Assembly: GCF_008831285.2 (NCBI RefSeq)
Contig: NC_045138.2
Coordinates: 27,313,934-27,377,933 of the forward strand
Origin: Nymphaea colorata
Taxonomy: Eukaryota; Streptophyta; Magnoliopsida; Nymphaeales; Nymphaeaceae
Reading direction: 5' to 3'
DNA: 64,000 nucleotides
Below are positions 48,017-63,849 of this stretch, piece by piece. Each line of letters begins with the position of its first letter. Position 1 is the stretch's first letter. The notes beneath the pieces are model-generated. The model was not told where the DNA came from. It made no database searches and worked only from the letters and a program-made list of their open reading frames with translations. The position numbers and the translations under genes are program-made.

Positions 48017-51000
48017 CTAGCAATCATATGGTTGGCGCTCTTTCTGGATTGAACGGAATATTCTTGCTGCAGACTCTGATGCAGATCTAGCATTGTGTGG
48101 CACGACTTTGATCACCTGGCTGTGATTATGCTGATTGCTATGTTCATGTTCCTGATTGGATTTCCCCTCCATTGCTGAAGTTAAAGGGAACAGATGCAAC
48201 GAGTCCCTTCCTTTGGATGCATGACCTGCAGCTTCCTGATCCGTCTCACAGTGGTTGCTGGAAGTGCTTCCATTGAAGTCACTGCCTTTGGAGGCCTGGA
48301 AGGTCCAGATATGACAGGACAATGCATCAGCTTTCTGGTTGGACACATAGTAGGAGCCTCGGGGGTGCATGCTTTTATTGACATCTGCAGCAGAGAACTC
48401 AGCTTGACCACTAACTCGGCTTACAGATGGTGTACTAGCTTGTTCACCAGCATTGGGATTAGAAGCAATCGGGTTAACAACATGAAGGCCCTGCGGAAAG
48501 TAGCTTGGGGCACTTGATAAAATGGCAACCCTACCTTGCTGATGGGATGGCAGTAATCCATAAGTTGGTTTAGCAATATCCCCACCGACAGCAGGAAGAC
48601 TTAGGGGGCCACAGGCACCATAAAATGGAGCAAGGAAACCAGCAGTTGGGGAACATGGACTAGTGATGGGCATGTAGATAAGTCCCTCGGAAGGAGACAT
48701 AACAGGGACCAGCCATTGACTACCCAGAGGAGGAAAGCACCAAGCTGTGGTTCTACTATCAGTGGTGATGTGACATTGGGAAGGGCTACCATCAGAGCAT
48801 CCATGGCTTGGTTCTTGACCACCAGATCTTTTATTCATGATGTTATTGACAGACGAAGCAGGCTTCTCAGGATTATCAGATAAGCATTTGATAGTCTCGC
48901 TTGATATTGGTAATCCATCTTTCTGTTTATTGGTTGGCTCCAGCGGTACAGACTCATAGCTGGAACCAGGGAGAACTTTACCGGCTGCTATCTTTTCCAG
49001 AGGAGCTATCAGATCCTCACCAATCAGAAACTCAGGGCTCCCAGCTAAAAATTTCTGAACCTGTTATAAGAAACAGTAGTTATCTTACGCAGCACTTTAT
49101 TATAGAAAAAGGAGGACAAGGTAAAAAATTTAACCTTTATTAGCCTGTGTAATTCAAACACTTGAACAGCAAACATCCGCTGTTGACTGGAACGTAAGGT
49201 AGAAACAGTATCAGCAAAAGAAAATTTCAACTAAAAGAATAAATCTACACGACTTAACCAAACACAGGCAATCAACTGCAACCCTAATTATGTTGTAAAA
49301 AGAATGGTGAACAGATCGACCTTGCAACTAACTAATTAAAATGACAATAACAATAAATAAGTACATAAAGTCTATGAACTACAGCCAAAAAATCCTAAAA
49401 CAAATTTAACAGAACTAAGATAGAAATCAATTATTCTTACTTTAGATAAAAATCATAATTTTAACTACAAAACCCTAAATATGAAACCTAAGAGTATAAT
49501 ACACGGCTAAGAGCAGAAAGTCATCCACAGACAAAATCTCATGAACCTTAAAATATCTAAGCATGACAGCCTCAAACCAGAAAGAACAAAGTCTGCATCA
49601 CAGATGGTTACAAAATTTGCAATGCATTATTTGTGATATTAAAATTTTATGTCAAGCAGAATAAAACACGATATCTTGATCTAGAATAGGATAAACAAAT
49701 TGAAGCACAAGAAAATATGTAAAGCAAAAAGAAACTCATAAATGTATAGCATTAGCTTGTTTTATAATCCAAAAACCTCCTTAAAGTTTTCTGATTTGCC
49801 ATGTCCTTTCCCTGTAGCTACTTTTTTCCACATAAAGTGAAAATGGATTATCAACTAATGATGGACAGGAAAAAATCAGCATTAGAGAAGTTTAAGATGA
49901 TAGTGATTCCTAATCATAACCATGTCACAAGCTACTTGCTATCATGCGATCAGCATAACATGCTCAACCAAAGGTACTCACGACTGTAAGGTAGTTTGGT
50001 CACAAGCTGTTAAAGATGATTCAGCAAAGCTGCAAGAATGGACGAGGGTGTACATTTATTTTATCATGACAATGATTTTGCCAACAATACATGACAAATA
50101 ATTCATGCCCAGCTGCACATCAAGATCATTGTCCAACAACATGAGCTCCATGGCTCCATTCCACTTGGCTAGGCAGTTGGACTATCACTTAGAACTTCAA
50201 GTTGAAGAAGGTCAAAAAGTTCAATACTTAGGGTGTGTATCTCTGTTTAGTCAAATCTTCCACCAAAAAAGAACAAAACAGGAGAAAAAAGACTTATTTC
50301 AAACCAAACAAGGAGGAAAAAAAACGTTGCCTTGTATCCTGTTTTAGCTATGACACTTTCGTACACCATCCACTATCAAAGAAATAACCATGACCCATCT
50401 CTTGCTGAGAGGTTTGGCCACAACTAACCTGGTTACAACTGAATTACAAGTTTTGCTCCACCACAACCACACGTCATGATTTCTTCTTTATTTGACATTA
50501 TCTTTTTCCACTCTTCAGTTCATTATGACAAGAGTGTACTTTTTGCAGCGTTTTGGCACCACAATGCTTAGATAATGACTATTTTTAGGCTAAATTATCC
50601 TCAGCTCTGCTATCCTTTTTTTCTTATTAACATGGCAGCAGCTTCGCATCTGCAAACTTTAAAGTCTCGTATGGGGACCCAAACACTTAATTATATCCTT
50701 AGGCATGTTAAGCTACTTCAAGTTTTGTGTTAATTACTTATCACCTTTTGGCAGTTTTCTTGCTTATATGTTTTAATTGGTACTACCACCTACATCTTCC
50801 GGGTTTCCTTCAATAGCATCTTTCATAATTGTCTATTAATGTCAAAATGACAGCAGGTTCCCTCAGCCTTTGGTTTTTTCCTTAAATCCATCACGTCTCT
50901 GTAACAACTTGTTTTCTTTCTCTTAATGAAATTCCAATCCTTGTGCTTACAGATGCAACGTGCATATATTAACATGCCCACTGTAACAGTGTCAATGGAC

Positions 51001-53597
51001 TTGTGGTACCATTGCTGATGCGAGGTGCTGCTAAAATTGCCAGACACACCATATACCATACAATGCATCTAGATTATGATTTTTCGGCATTTTTATGTTT
51101 CCTTAGGGCTCTCTCTCTCTCTCTCTCTCTGTCTACTCCGCAACTCCCCCAACACCCCACCACCCCTTCTGCTTTTCTTCCCTTACTCATCTAGTGGCTT
51201 CAATGTCCCATGCATTTCCCCTATGAAGAGTTGCAATAACTTTGTCCTATCTCCAAATTCAGAAACTTAGAATATGATGCAAATTAAACATCAAATTAAT
51301 AAGGGAAGAAGTTCAGTACGCTACACATCCCACCAGACTGATTGTTTTCTGACCTGATTTACTCTGATTTTTTTAAACATATTAGTCACTATAGAAGTGA
51401 AAAATTACTAACCGAAATGAACATGAGAATCAAAGGCTTCAGTTTTGGAAAAGAGGAAGAGGATTTTGCCGATCTGCTATTTCAGAGTAGGCAAGTATAT
51501 TGATTTTGTGAAGCACATACATTCACATATCAACAAAATGCAGAAGTGAAAAACTAGTTATTTTGATGTTTATGAAGATATATCAAGGAAAGGAAGTTGG
51601 TAATAAAAATTGGCAATGATCAACTTCACATTTGGGAACAAAAAACTAAAGACACTAAATCCTAAAGCACAGACAACTTCACAGGAGAGATGCCTGAAAT
51701 TTAAAATGTAACCAAGATATCTATGTTTCGGCTCAACTCATAATTTTTAAGCATCACACATCTAGAATGTCTGACAATGTGAAATCAAGCTATTCCAAGA
51801 AAAAGATAACGTCAGTTTCTCCGTATGCAGGAAAACTCTCAAATGGAACTGTATAGCAGGGCCAATTTAGGCAAGCAATTAGACAAAGCTTGGGTAGAAG
51901 ATAGGCACTTACTTCAATATCGCCCTTCTGGCTTTCCAGAATTGCTTTGGACCAATGACACCTACAACATCATCAGGAGATACTTCTAGGCTGGAACTCG
52001 AGCCCATCATGGATGTCTCAGACACATCATCAGCTCTGGTCCTATCATCTGGCAGCACATTTCTGTTTGATGTACTCTTAATAGGGTTTTCATTAGCCTT
52101 TTCAGCCAACTCTCTGGAGCTGAGTTTACTTCTTATTCTCAAAAAGACCTCCCTCTTCATCGCATCAGCATCTGTATTCCATCTATCCCTAGTTGAAACT
52201 TCACCATTGTGTCCGTTTTCATCTGATGATAATCCAGCAGTAGATTCTTGACGGATGAATGTTCTGAACTTGCATACATTACTGACATCATTTAGGAAAC
52301 AATTTATGAAGGCTTGACTTGGCATGCTCTTCATATGCCCAAGGTGTTCTGAATCCACTGGTTCTGTATTCGGAGATGATCTAATCTTCTTCATGGGGCC
52401 AACTACTTGTATCATTCCACTTGTCTTTCCTTCAGCTAAACATTTTCCATGACCCACTCCTGATACACAACTATGTCTTGATTTCGGATCGGCAACATTT
52501 GATTCTTTTACTAGTTGGCCTTCAGCAATGTTAAGCCGGGAGTAGCAACCACCAATTACATGCATTTTGGAAGTACTTGGTATATTAGAAGTACAATGGC
52601 CAGAAAAAGCAGGATTATTTAGAGTTACTTTCCCTTCATCCAGACGTGATTCAATTCCTCGGTTGGCACATAAGACAGCACAATCATCTTTGCCTCTGAG
52701 TTTCCAGCCACCAGAATCGCCTGTTTTAGAGACCAGGGGAGGATGAAAAGCACATGTGGCTGCTTCTGGTAGCTGGCTAGTTATATTCGAAGCTTTAGAA
52801 ATGATGTTCTTCGCAAGCTTTGATTCTCTACTACTAGATGCTACATTAGTATTTAACCCATTAGACGACCAAGAATGCGCCTTGTCAGTCGAAAAAGCCG
52901 GAGTCCGCCGGACCGAAGGTGATGCAGAGATGCTTCGATCATGACCAGCCCCCTAAACAAAGAGTGATCAGAAAAACGGTATACGTTATTTCAAACTTGT
53001 AACAGGGTGGAATTATAGTAAAGGCAGAGAAGCATCACAATTCTACAAAGTGCAGCGAGAAAGTAGAAAAGAAATTTCTACACCATAGAAGTAGCAATCA
53101 AGTAGTTCTAAGTTTCAAACCGTTTGGACTAAGATTCACAGCAAACTGAACTGTAAAAAATAAGAATCAGAGTGCCAACAATGGCATCATGAATATTTCC
53201 CTCCAAATTCCGATGAACAAACACAAGTAACAGAGATGCCAACATGGGAATTTATAAAACCGATTTTCGCGAAGGACTAAAGAAAAGATCAGAACCGCAT
53301 GTGAACACAAATCCAAAATGACAAACAAACAGGAGATTCACAAGCACCGACGTCGCTGGTGCTCACCTGGCTGGAGCCAGAGGGGGAGAGGCCGCCATCA
53401 CTGCGAGACAGAACCGGCGCCGACGGACGTGAGGAACCGAACCTGTGGGAAGGGACGTTGAGCTGCTCGTAGAGCGCCATCTTGTTCCTGGGAGGAGCCC
53501 TCGGACCGCCGTTGTCGGCGTCATTGATGTGCAGGCGAGGAAAGAGAGGGTCCATCGATTTCTCACTATCTCTCCCCACGTCCTTTCCGGCCTTCAT
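48017..53597 (-). CDS. ELF3: EARLY FLOWERING 3 (ELF3), 4 exons, 788 aa
   Basis: ELF3 is the scaffold of the nuclear Evening Complex with ELF4 and LUX. It represses growth and clock genes at dusk and acts in temperature and photoperiod sensing. Exons: 53597-53367, 52952-51913, 49186-49135, 49060-48017, the usual four-exon ELF3 layout with a tiny 52-nt third exon. The N-terminal block (residues 17-53) shows PLFPRLHINDADNGGPRAPP then RNKMALYEQL. The central block spanning exons 2-4 reads IGPKQFWKARRAIL then NQQRMFAVQVFELHRLIK and VQKFLAGSPEFLI. The C-terminal block has VIKVVPHNARSASESAARIF and ends at residue 788. There is no long polyglutamine tract as in Arabidopsis; only a short His/Asn/Gln patch (EHEHSNQHNHSQ) occurs near residues 745-756. 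Intron 2 is 2.7 kb. Confidence 0.95.
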
Positions 53598-54675
53598 TCT
53601 CCTTCTCTCGCTTTCTGTGCCTGCTAACCGAGACTAACCGGTAACAGGGAACCGATCGCTCCCATGACAGCACGAGAACCACAAGAGGGAGCATGCATGG
53701 GGAGAGAGAGGGGGAGGTAGAGAGAGAATGAGAGCGAGAGAGCAGAGGAGGGAAAAGAGCGACATCGTCGAGAGATAGATACGAAGGAGGTGGATGCGTG
53801 GGACGACGGGCCCTTGGCTGTGGGCCACGTCGCGCTAAAATTAAGTATCAGCATGTAACATGGGCCCCATGTTAACGGGAGAGAGAGAGAGATGAAGAAA
53901 GCGAGAGACTATCGGCTTCGTATTTTCATTGAAAGAAGAAAAAGAAAATGTCTTGTCACTGTTTAAGCAACTCCAGTATTTTCTAAAATCTTGCAATATT
54001 GTGATCTTGGTAACGAAAATATCATGCTTTTATCATTATATATATACTTATTCATTTATTCTAATTTTTGACTTGTAATACGTTGCTGCTTCTTTCCCAG
54101 CCACATAGATGAAGACATAGAGAGAGAAAGATATGTATGGAGTTGGTTGAATGCATGTGTTACAAAAGGGACAAGGCAAATCGTTAATTGAGAGAAAATA
54201 GGAGCATGAGCCAGGTAATTGCACAATAATAGGAACAGGAGCCCGGTTTTGTGCGGCTACTAATTAATCAAATAAAGCAACCTAAAAAGTAAGTTTTAGA
54301 TTTGGTCCCTTATAAATGATATTACGTCTAAGACAGTTATTTTCATGTCTTTTGTACAACAGGAATAAAATCTAAAACATGGTGCAACCAAATAAAACAG
54401 GGTGCAAGACATAGGATCATCAAGAATAAAGCGTTGTTCTTGGAATGCAAATCGTCCAGAATGACAGCACATTGCCAACTCTTTCTCATATCCAGAAATC
54501 TACTGCTCGTTTCAAACATGGAAAGTTTAACAGCCTAGATCTAGAAGGAGATTTTCTTAGAAAAATTGCTTTTCTTGGCATGTTTATCATGATCCGTGAA
54601 GTCAAGATAAATATCAGATCATTTCTGTATTGGATCAGGAGGTCATTCTTAGAGTAACAGAGAGAGAGAAGAGAT
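53598..54675. promoter_or_regulatory. Divergent intergenic region between ELF3 and neprosin-like gene A
   Basis: About 1.1 kb separate the ELF3 start (leftward) from the first neprosin-like ATG (rightward). The ELF3 side (53598-53790) is strongly C/T-rich on its coding strand, typical of a plant 5' leader, and carries upstream ATGs. A GA tract lies at 53880-53892. From about 54440 on, the sequence is similar to the region upstream of the second neprosin gene (attgccaactc, ggaaagtttaacagcc, and tcttagaaaaattgcttttc against 59580-59770), so the duplication included promoter sequence. Confidence 0.6.
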
Positions 54676-55273
54676 ATGGAGAAAGGAGTAGCGAAAGTGC
54701 TGTTGATGCTGCTAATAGCGTCACTAGCAGCTTGGGAAGGTGTGGATTCAAGGAAGACATCAGCAGCTTGGAAAGGTGTGGATTCGAGGAGGAGCGAGGC
54801 CGCAGATGAATATGAGTTGAAAAGACCTTCTGTGATGCCCAGCAGAGAGCCTGTCAAGATTATCAAGGTGATCCTGATCACTTGATCAAGCATCCACCGT
54901 TGATTGTACTCTTCAAATATATTTTTGATTTTATGCATTGCCATAATGTTAAAGTTTCTTTAATATGCAATGATCTAATTTGATTTCTTTGCTTCCGTAA
55001 GGAGTCGTTTGGTAGTAAGGACACTCTGTGTTAGAGCATGCTACCTTCATTGGCAGATTCATGAATACTCAAAGAGCGTCCATGGTACCAAACAATCTCA
55101 GGAACACAGAGTTTCTTCTGTGTTCATGACTTTCCTTCGGCTAGATCAAACTAACTTTGGTTTTGGTGCAGACTCAGGAAGGTGATGTGATTGACTGCGT
55201 TCACATATATGCTCAACCGGCCTTTGATCATCCCTTGCTCAAGGATCATGTCATCAAGGTTTTTCTCATTATC

Positions 55274-55304
<31 letters not shown>

Positions 55305-57777
55305 GATATTCAGATCATATATATTTTGTAAAGTTTCAAAAATCATTAGTACTAAGTTCTTAGGTTATGAATGTTTAGTTTCCACAACCACAAATCACGA
55401 TTTTTCTAGGAACACTTATTTTGAGATTATAATTTTTGTCCTAATGGTCAGACTTTGGCAAGAAACCAAGAAATATGTCTACGTAGATATGCATGCTTTT
55501 ATCTATGCGTACGTCGTAATGGAAATGATTTGTGGTTAAACATTAAAATGCACGGGACCTACGAAATCAGACAAGACCAAGAGGGATTGAGACGAAGCCA
55601 CGGGTGGGGGGCCGTCCCCATTCTCATGGTGCAGATTTTAAAGAGGATGAGCAAGAGTGCCCTCAGGGGACCATCCCCATCCTTCGCCTCCCAAAGCGTC
55701 ACGCCTTCAACCATACTTCTTACCCGAAAACTCTCACAGCACCTTCCAACTCCCAAGATTATCGGGAGGTACTCTCTCTCTCCCCCCCCCCCCTTATATA
55801 TATATATATATATATATATTAGTGTTTTCTGAGAGAATTTGCTTTACACAGTTTGCGGTGGTGAGAGGAAATTATGTGCATGGGTATGGGCTTTTTGGTG
55901 TTTCCGGGTACCTCAACGTCTGGAACCCTCCAACCGAGATGAATGAGTATAGCGCCAGCAGGATAATCGTCCTCAGCGGTACCTCAGACGGCCAGCTTTA
56001 TGAAGATCATATCCTTGCAGGATGGATTGTGAGATCTCTCTCTCTTATATATATATATATAATTATATATATATATATATAATTATATATATATATATAT
56101 ATATTATCATATCATTGAAATGCTTTATATATATATGGATTTAACTAAAATATGTGGCCTTTGTAATTACAGGTATTCCCCTCCAGGTTTTCCGATACGC
56201 AGACTAGGTTTTACACCCATTGGCAGGTAACCATGCTCTGCTCTTACTTATACTGCTTTAATGCATTATCAACTATATTGAATTGAAATCAAACATTGTA
56301 TTTGGTTATGAAAGTATACAGATCAGTGTAGTCATGTTAAACTATAGTTGTGAATGCACAGAAAAAAGTTGCACCGTCGTTCCTATAAACGCTTAATTTG
56401 TAGTAAATTATCTGCCAAATAACATGGTTAGCAATAGCCAGAAATGTATCATATATAGGTTAATTCAACGTGACATCTTTAATGACCAATATCTTGCTTC
56501 TAAAACTATGGTGTTTGCAAGTGTTGATGTTTTTATGCAGAAGTTAGAGGGAAGCTAAAAATTTCAATACATGATTTAATTATTTCAAATTATGGCTCTA
56601 GGAAAATGTAATTAACAAGAGATATCGGATGAAATGATGGATCCAAAGCCGAAACTCAGATTGTTGATCTCTCTTCTGACTGCCCAAAAACTTTACGAAT
56701 GCACCAATTAATAGCTCCAGTTCTCATCATATAGATAATTAAGTTAAAAGTAAGAACTGTTCTATACTGATACGACTTGGATTGCAATATGCATTAACTG
56801 GGAGGTTTAAATTGCCAGGGAAATGGTGCTGGTTGCTTCGACTTTGATTGCCCAGGGTTTATGCAAGTGAGTCCCAAGCATATCCTTGGAAAATTGCTCT
56901 CAGTCTCTACCTATCAAGGAGACCAAGCTCAGCTTCTGGTTCGTATCTTCAAGGTGAGTCCCGTTCTTTTTCTATATTGTTACAGTTTTAAAAGACAGGT
57001 AACGAATTCCGAAACTGGATTTGGTTACATAGAATCCAATCAAGTTGAACTTGTTTAAGACTTGATATAGATCCAAAAATTTTGGGCTAAGGGGCACTAT
57101 TTTAAAGTTTTCTTGCCTTAAGGGGCACCAATATATAAAAATTAATAAATAGTGGAGATAAACTTCATAGAAATAAAGGAAAATATGATGGTCTGGTGTA
57201 AGCAACTGCCCGCACCTGCCCCCATGTAGCTCCTGAATCCGAAGCGTTTATGACAAAGATGGAGTGTTGGAGTATTTCTATCGATCCGGTCATGTCATAT
57301 AGGGCCGAGTCAGGCATCAAATTACTTTGATTTGATTCGATTCGAATTATTGGTAGTTGCAGCGCGATTGTTAACATGACAACTTTGAAATCAAAGCTTC
57401 TCTTTGTCAATTTTTTGCAGGCTCAGGAGGATGGAAATTGGTGGCTACAAGTTGAAGATACGATGATAGGATACTGGCCGAGCTCACTGTTCCCTTACTT
57501 GAGCTGGTGGGCTAACAACACAGAGTGGGGAGGCGAGATCCTGAACACATGGCCGGGAGGATCTCGATCCAAAACCCTGATGGGCAGTGGCCACCCTTGG
57601 ATTGAAGAGTATGGACGGGCTGCCTATATATCAAGCATGAACTACGTTAATGGTGATAACCATCTCAAGGATCCAACCTTTGTTACCTCTTTCGTTACCA
57701 ATGCCGACTATAATGAACTGGGCAATTATGAAGACAAGGATTCAATGGGCCATCACATATACTTTGGAGGCCCTTAA
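54676..57777 (+). CDS. Neprosin-family (DUF239) secreted protein A, 7 exons, 399 aa
   Basis: Exons: 54676-54867, 55172-55258, 55571-55768, 55852-56028, 56173-56226, 56819-56953, 57421-57777; all GT-AG and all in phase 0. Residues 1-25 form a signal peptide, so secretion is expected. The activation-peptide domain (DUF4409) follows, with KRPSVMPSREPVKIIK and GDVIDCVHIYAQPAFDHPLL, then ECPQGTIPILR (from 122). The neprosin domain (about 160-399) shows SASRIIVLSG, HILAGWIV, GAGCFDFDCPGF (C242, C247), GNWWLQ, GYWPSSLF and TEWGGE (E320). Neprosin is a glutamic endopeptidase known from pitcher plants, but most plant relatives are uncharacterised. Residue 214 is Leu where active neprosin has Glu in EAGW, so peptidase activity is doubtful. 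Exon 1 carries an in-frame 36-bp duplication that the neighbouring paralogue lacks. Confidence 0.92.
54726..54797 (+). repeat. In-frame 36-bp tandem duplication in neprosin-like gene A exon 1
   Basis: Units 54726-54761 and 54762-54797 encode AAWEGVDSRKTS and AAWKGVDSRRSE. Gene B has one copy of this block. It lies at the end of the signal peptide, so the mature N-terminus gains 12 residues. Confidence 0.9.
55002..55099. mobile_element. Short MITE in intron 1 of neprosin-like gene A
   Basis: A 98-bp block starts gagtcgtttggtagtaagga and ends so that its reverse strand starts gagattgtttggtaccatgg. The two ends are imperfect inverted repeats over about 30 bp (gtttggta and the later gacnctctntg are shared). 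The block is absent from the corresponding intron of gene B. No certain target duplication is visible, so the superfamily is open. Confidence 0.55.
55274..55304. repeat. (TA)n tract at start of intron 2, gene A
   Basis: The alternating TA tract begins 16 bases after the 5' splice site. Gene B has a (CT)n(TA)n tract at the same place. Confidence 0.9.
55773..55820. repeat. (CT)n-C run-(TA)n tract at start of intron 3, gene A
   Basis: CT repeats, a run of 12 or so C and then TA repeats start a few bases after the donor. Gene B has the matching tract at 60894-60999. Confidence 0.9.
56035..56103. repeat. (CT)n(TA)n tract at start of intron 4, gene A
   Basis: CT then interrupted TA repeats begin about 6 bases after the donor gtgaga. 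Gene B has the matching tract at 61237-61304. Confidence 0.9.
57065..57240 (-). repeat. Dispersed repeat with gcgggcagttgc core, copy 1 (intron 6, gene A)
   Basis: Read on the minus strand it shows ggagctacatgggggcaggt followed by gcgggcagttgc and an AT-rich body. The same end sequence recurs at 58785-58860 and 59799-59968, so three related fragments sit within 3 kb. Confidence 0.5.
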
Positions 57778-58784
57778 CTCTTACCACTGCTCCAATTAGA
57801 AGGAATCAAGATTGTAATAAGGAAAATTCAAAATGGAAGGAAAATATTTTGCCTAGTATATTCCTAGTATAACTTCAGCCTTCTTCTGATCATATATAAG
57901 TTCTTATTGCAGTACTTCTGATTTTCTCGCTCTAGAACATGCTTCCTTCCTGCATTTATCTTCAAATGCAGTAACTTTCGGTGAATTCGTGTAGCAAAGA
58001 ACGCAAGATCTGTAGATCAACATCAACTCATCAAGTTTCCCCTGCAATAAGATCTACACAAGGAAAAGCATTATTCTTTCATTGGTTATTTGAACAATGA
58101 TGGCCGACAATCCTGTTCTTTGTATAGATTTCTGTTGTTGTGTCTCTTTTATCAACGCGTAAGTGAGTCAAAATAGCTTTTAAAGAAGCTTCTGCAAGGA
58201 ACCGAGCGCGCTCCTCTGCAATAAACAAATAGCCCCAGTAAGTTTAACCACGTACAGAAAAGATCAAAATAATTAGTGCCATCTTGTTGGCTGTATGTAT
58301 CCTTATGCGAATACGAGCATACAGGAAGATTATATTCTAGTAATTATATCTTAAGAGTTGTAGCACAGGTTAATTGCCCAAGTTGAATGAGAGATCTCTC
58401 CAAGTTAATTCCCATAAAAATCTATCTTGCTTCTTTCAACATGTGTATAAATTGAACATCTCTGCTTCTGATTAACCAGAGAACAAGAGAACCTCTTTCA
58501 TTTCATTTCTAATCTTTTTTTGTTTCAAGAAGAGGTTGAAAAGGAAAATAGAGTTGGGATTTCATTCTTTTGACCATCATCTGAGTCTTCCACTAGCATT
58601 AGCAATTACGGGTAGAGATGAATATTGTCGTTCACGTCCATAATTTCAGAAAGGCATTATTTCCACAGCAGGACTGAGTTGGAGGTTTACATGAACAAAT
58701 CCTAAGGAATTCTACCATAGTTGTAACTCTCCCTGTTAGTCCCCTGCATTCCGAAGGTACATGGTTTCAAAATAAGTTGGTGGG

Positions 58785-58860
58785 GAGCAGGGGCCGAGCC
58801 ACATGTGGGCATGTGTGGGCAGTTGCCCACACAATCCCACATATTTTATTTCTTTTCACA
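58785..58860 (+). repeat. Dispersed repeat with gggcagttgccc core, copy 2
   Basis: Reads ggggccgagccacatgtggg then catgtgtgggcagttgcccacac. The core tgggcagttgccca is a near-perfect palindrome. It has the ccgagccac end seen at many plant interspersed repeats. The right limit is not defined. Confidence 0.5.
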
Positions 58861-59798
58861 CAGGTGGTTTTCAAGAATTTGTTTATTCGTATATGTGTGT
58901 CCCTTAATTATTTACTTCGTGCCCCGTACACTTTTAATTATGTTTAATATTGATCACTACCGCAGCCCTTCATTGACTGCTCAATATTGAGCATTCAATG
59001 AGAAGAGAGATGGACAGAAGTCAGAGATTGGTAAATAGGTGAATTCCAGATTCGCAGCTAGAGGCAGTCAACAATTTACATATTTATTAGCTCTGTGATG
59101 CCAAAATCTCCTCCAACAAGGAAAAAGTTGTATATGTGAAACCATTTTTTTGGAATATGATAAAATCCTGATATATTTGACATAAGACTGCACAGTTCTT
59201 TGGTTTTGTTCACATTTATGATGCCTATTGACTGAGTTATAACAAACAATTCCAGAATTTAAGACAGAGTTATAACAACCCAATTCCAGGTTTTGACAAA
59301 GAAATTGGATATAGATTAGGGTTTAGCAGTTTTGAGCCGGATGAGTCTGAAAATTTAGACAACAAAAGTTGGCTGCTAAGTGTGTAAAGATATTACCTTA
59401 AGTGATTCACAAGGTAAAATAAAATCCAAAAGGAGACTTTAGTTAGAAAAAGTATATTTTCTGTTAGCATTTTTATTTTGAGGGAAGTGGATATAAATAT
59501 GAGATCATTTGGTGGATTCTTTAGATTATAAGACTCGATCAAATGCACATCTCCCGACCAAGGACTGCATGTAAAAGGATATCTTGCTTAAGAAAATTAT
59601 TTTTCTTGGCTTTTTACATATTTTCGGGCCAAGTGCAAGTAAATATAGGAGGTTTTTTTTTTTTGAAGATTCTTGAGATGGAATTTTAAGAAAACTGCCA
59701 ATTACATGTCACCAACTCTAAGAACTCCGCGGTTCAAACACGGAAAACTAACCGCCCACATTTAAAAGGCCAGATTTTGTTTACAAAAGTATTCAAGG

Positions 59799-59968
59799 GT
59801 GGAGCCAAAAATTCTGATGAAGTAGTACTAGTAATAATTTTTTTAAATTTTAAGAAGTCATTAATATAGGAATAAAAAATTACTCTTAGGTGTTAATAGG
59901 AAAATAAGTATTTTTTGTGGGCCAGTGTGGGCAACTGCCCGCACGGTGCCCACACCAGCCTCTATCCT
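59799..59968 (-). mobile_element. Dispersed repeat with gggcagttgccc core, copy 3; likely small insertion
   Basis: The left end is gggtggagccaaaaattctg, the right end tgggcaactgcccgcacggt then gcccacaccagcctctatcc. The reverse strand starts with the same layout as copies 1 and 2. Inverted end motifs (ggagcc on one side, gaggctgg read on the other) suggest a compact non-autonomous element inserted upstream of gene B. Confidence 0.45.
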
Positions 59969-60026
59969 TTAAGTATCACTTTTATTTCGAGCTCAAGAAC
60001 CAAAGATAAGGGCACTTTTGCTGTGT

Positions 60027-60050
<24 letters not shown>
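60027..60050 (+). promoter_or_regulatory. (AG)12 tract directly abutting the gene B start codon
   Basis: A pure AG tract runs right up to ATG 60051. Gene A has a shorter degenerate version (agagagagaagagat) before its ATG. GA tracts near plant start sites can be bound by BASIC PENTACYSTEINE proteins, but here the tract would be in the 5' leader. Confidence 0.6.

Positions 60051-63849
<3,799 letters not shown>

Larger units (their letters stand above)
57778..60050. other. Intergenic region between the two neprosin-like genes
   Basis: Contains the gene A 3' UTR, AT-rich sequence without recognisable genes, two copies of the gggcagttgc repeat family, and the gene B promoter. The latter retains partial similarity to the region upstream of gene A but is interrupted by the repeat at 59799-59968. 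A possible TATA-like gatataaatatg lies near 59491. Confidence 0.6.

Noticed and set aside
54486-54944. 152-codon minus-strand ORF over neprosin gene A exon 1
   Set aside because: Antisense to the signal-peptide exon. A similar antisense ORF opposite gene B reflects the paralogy of the sense exons.
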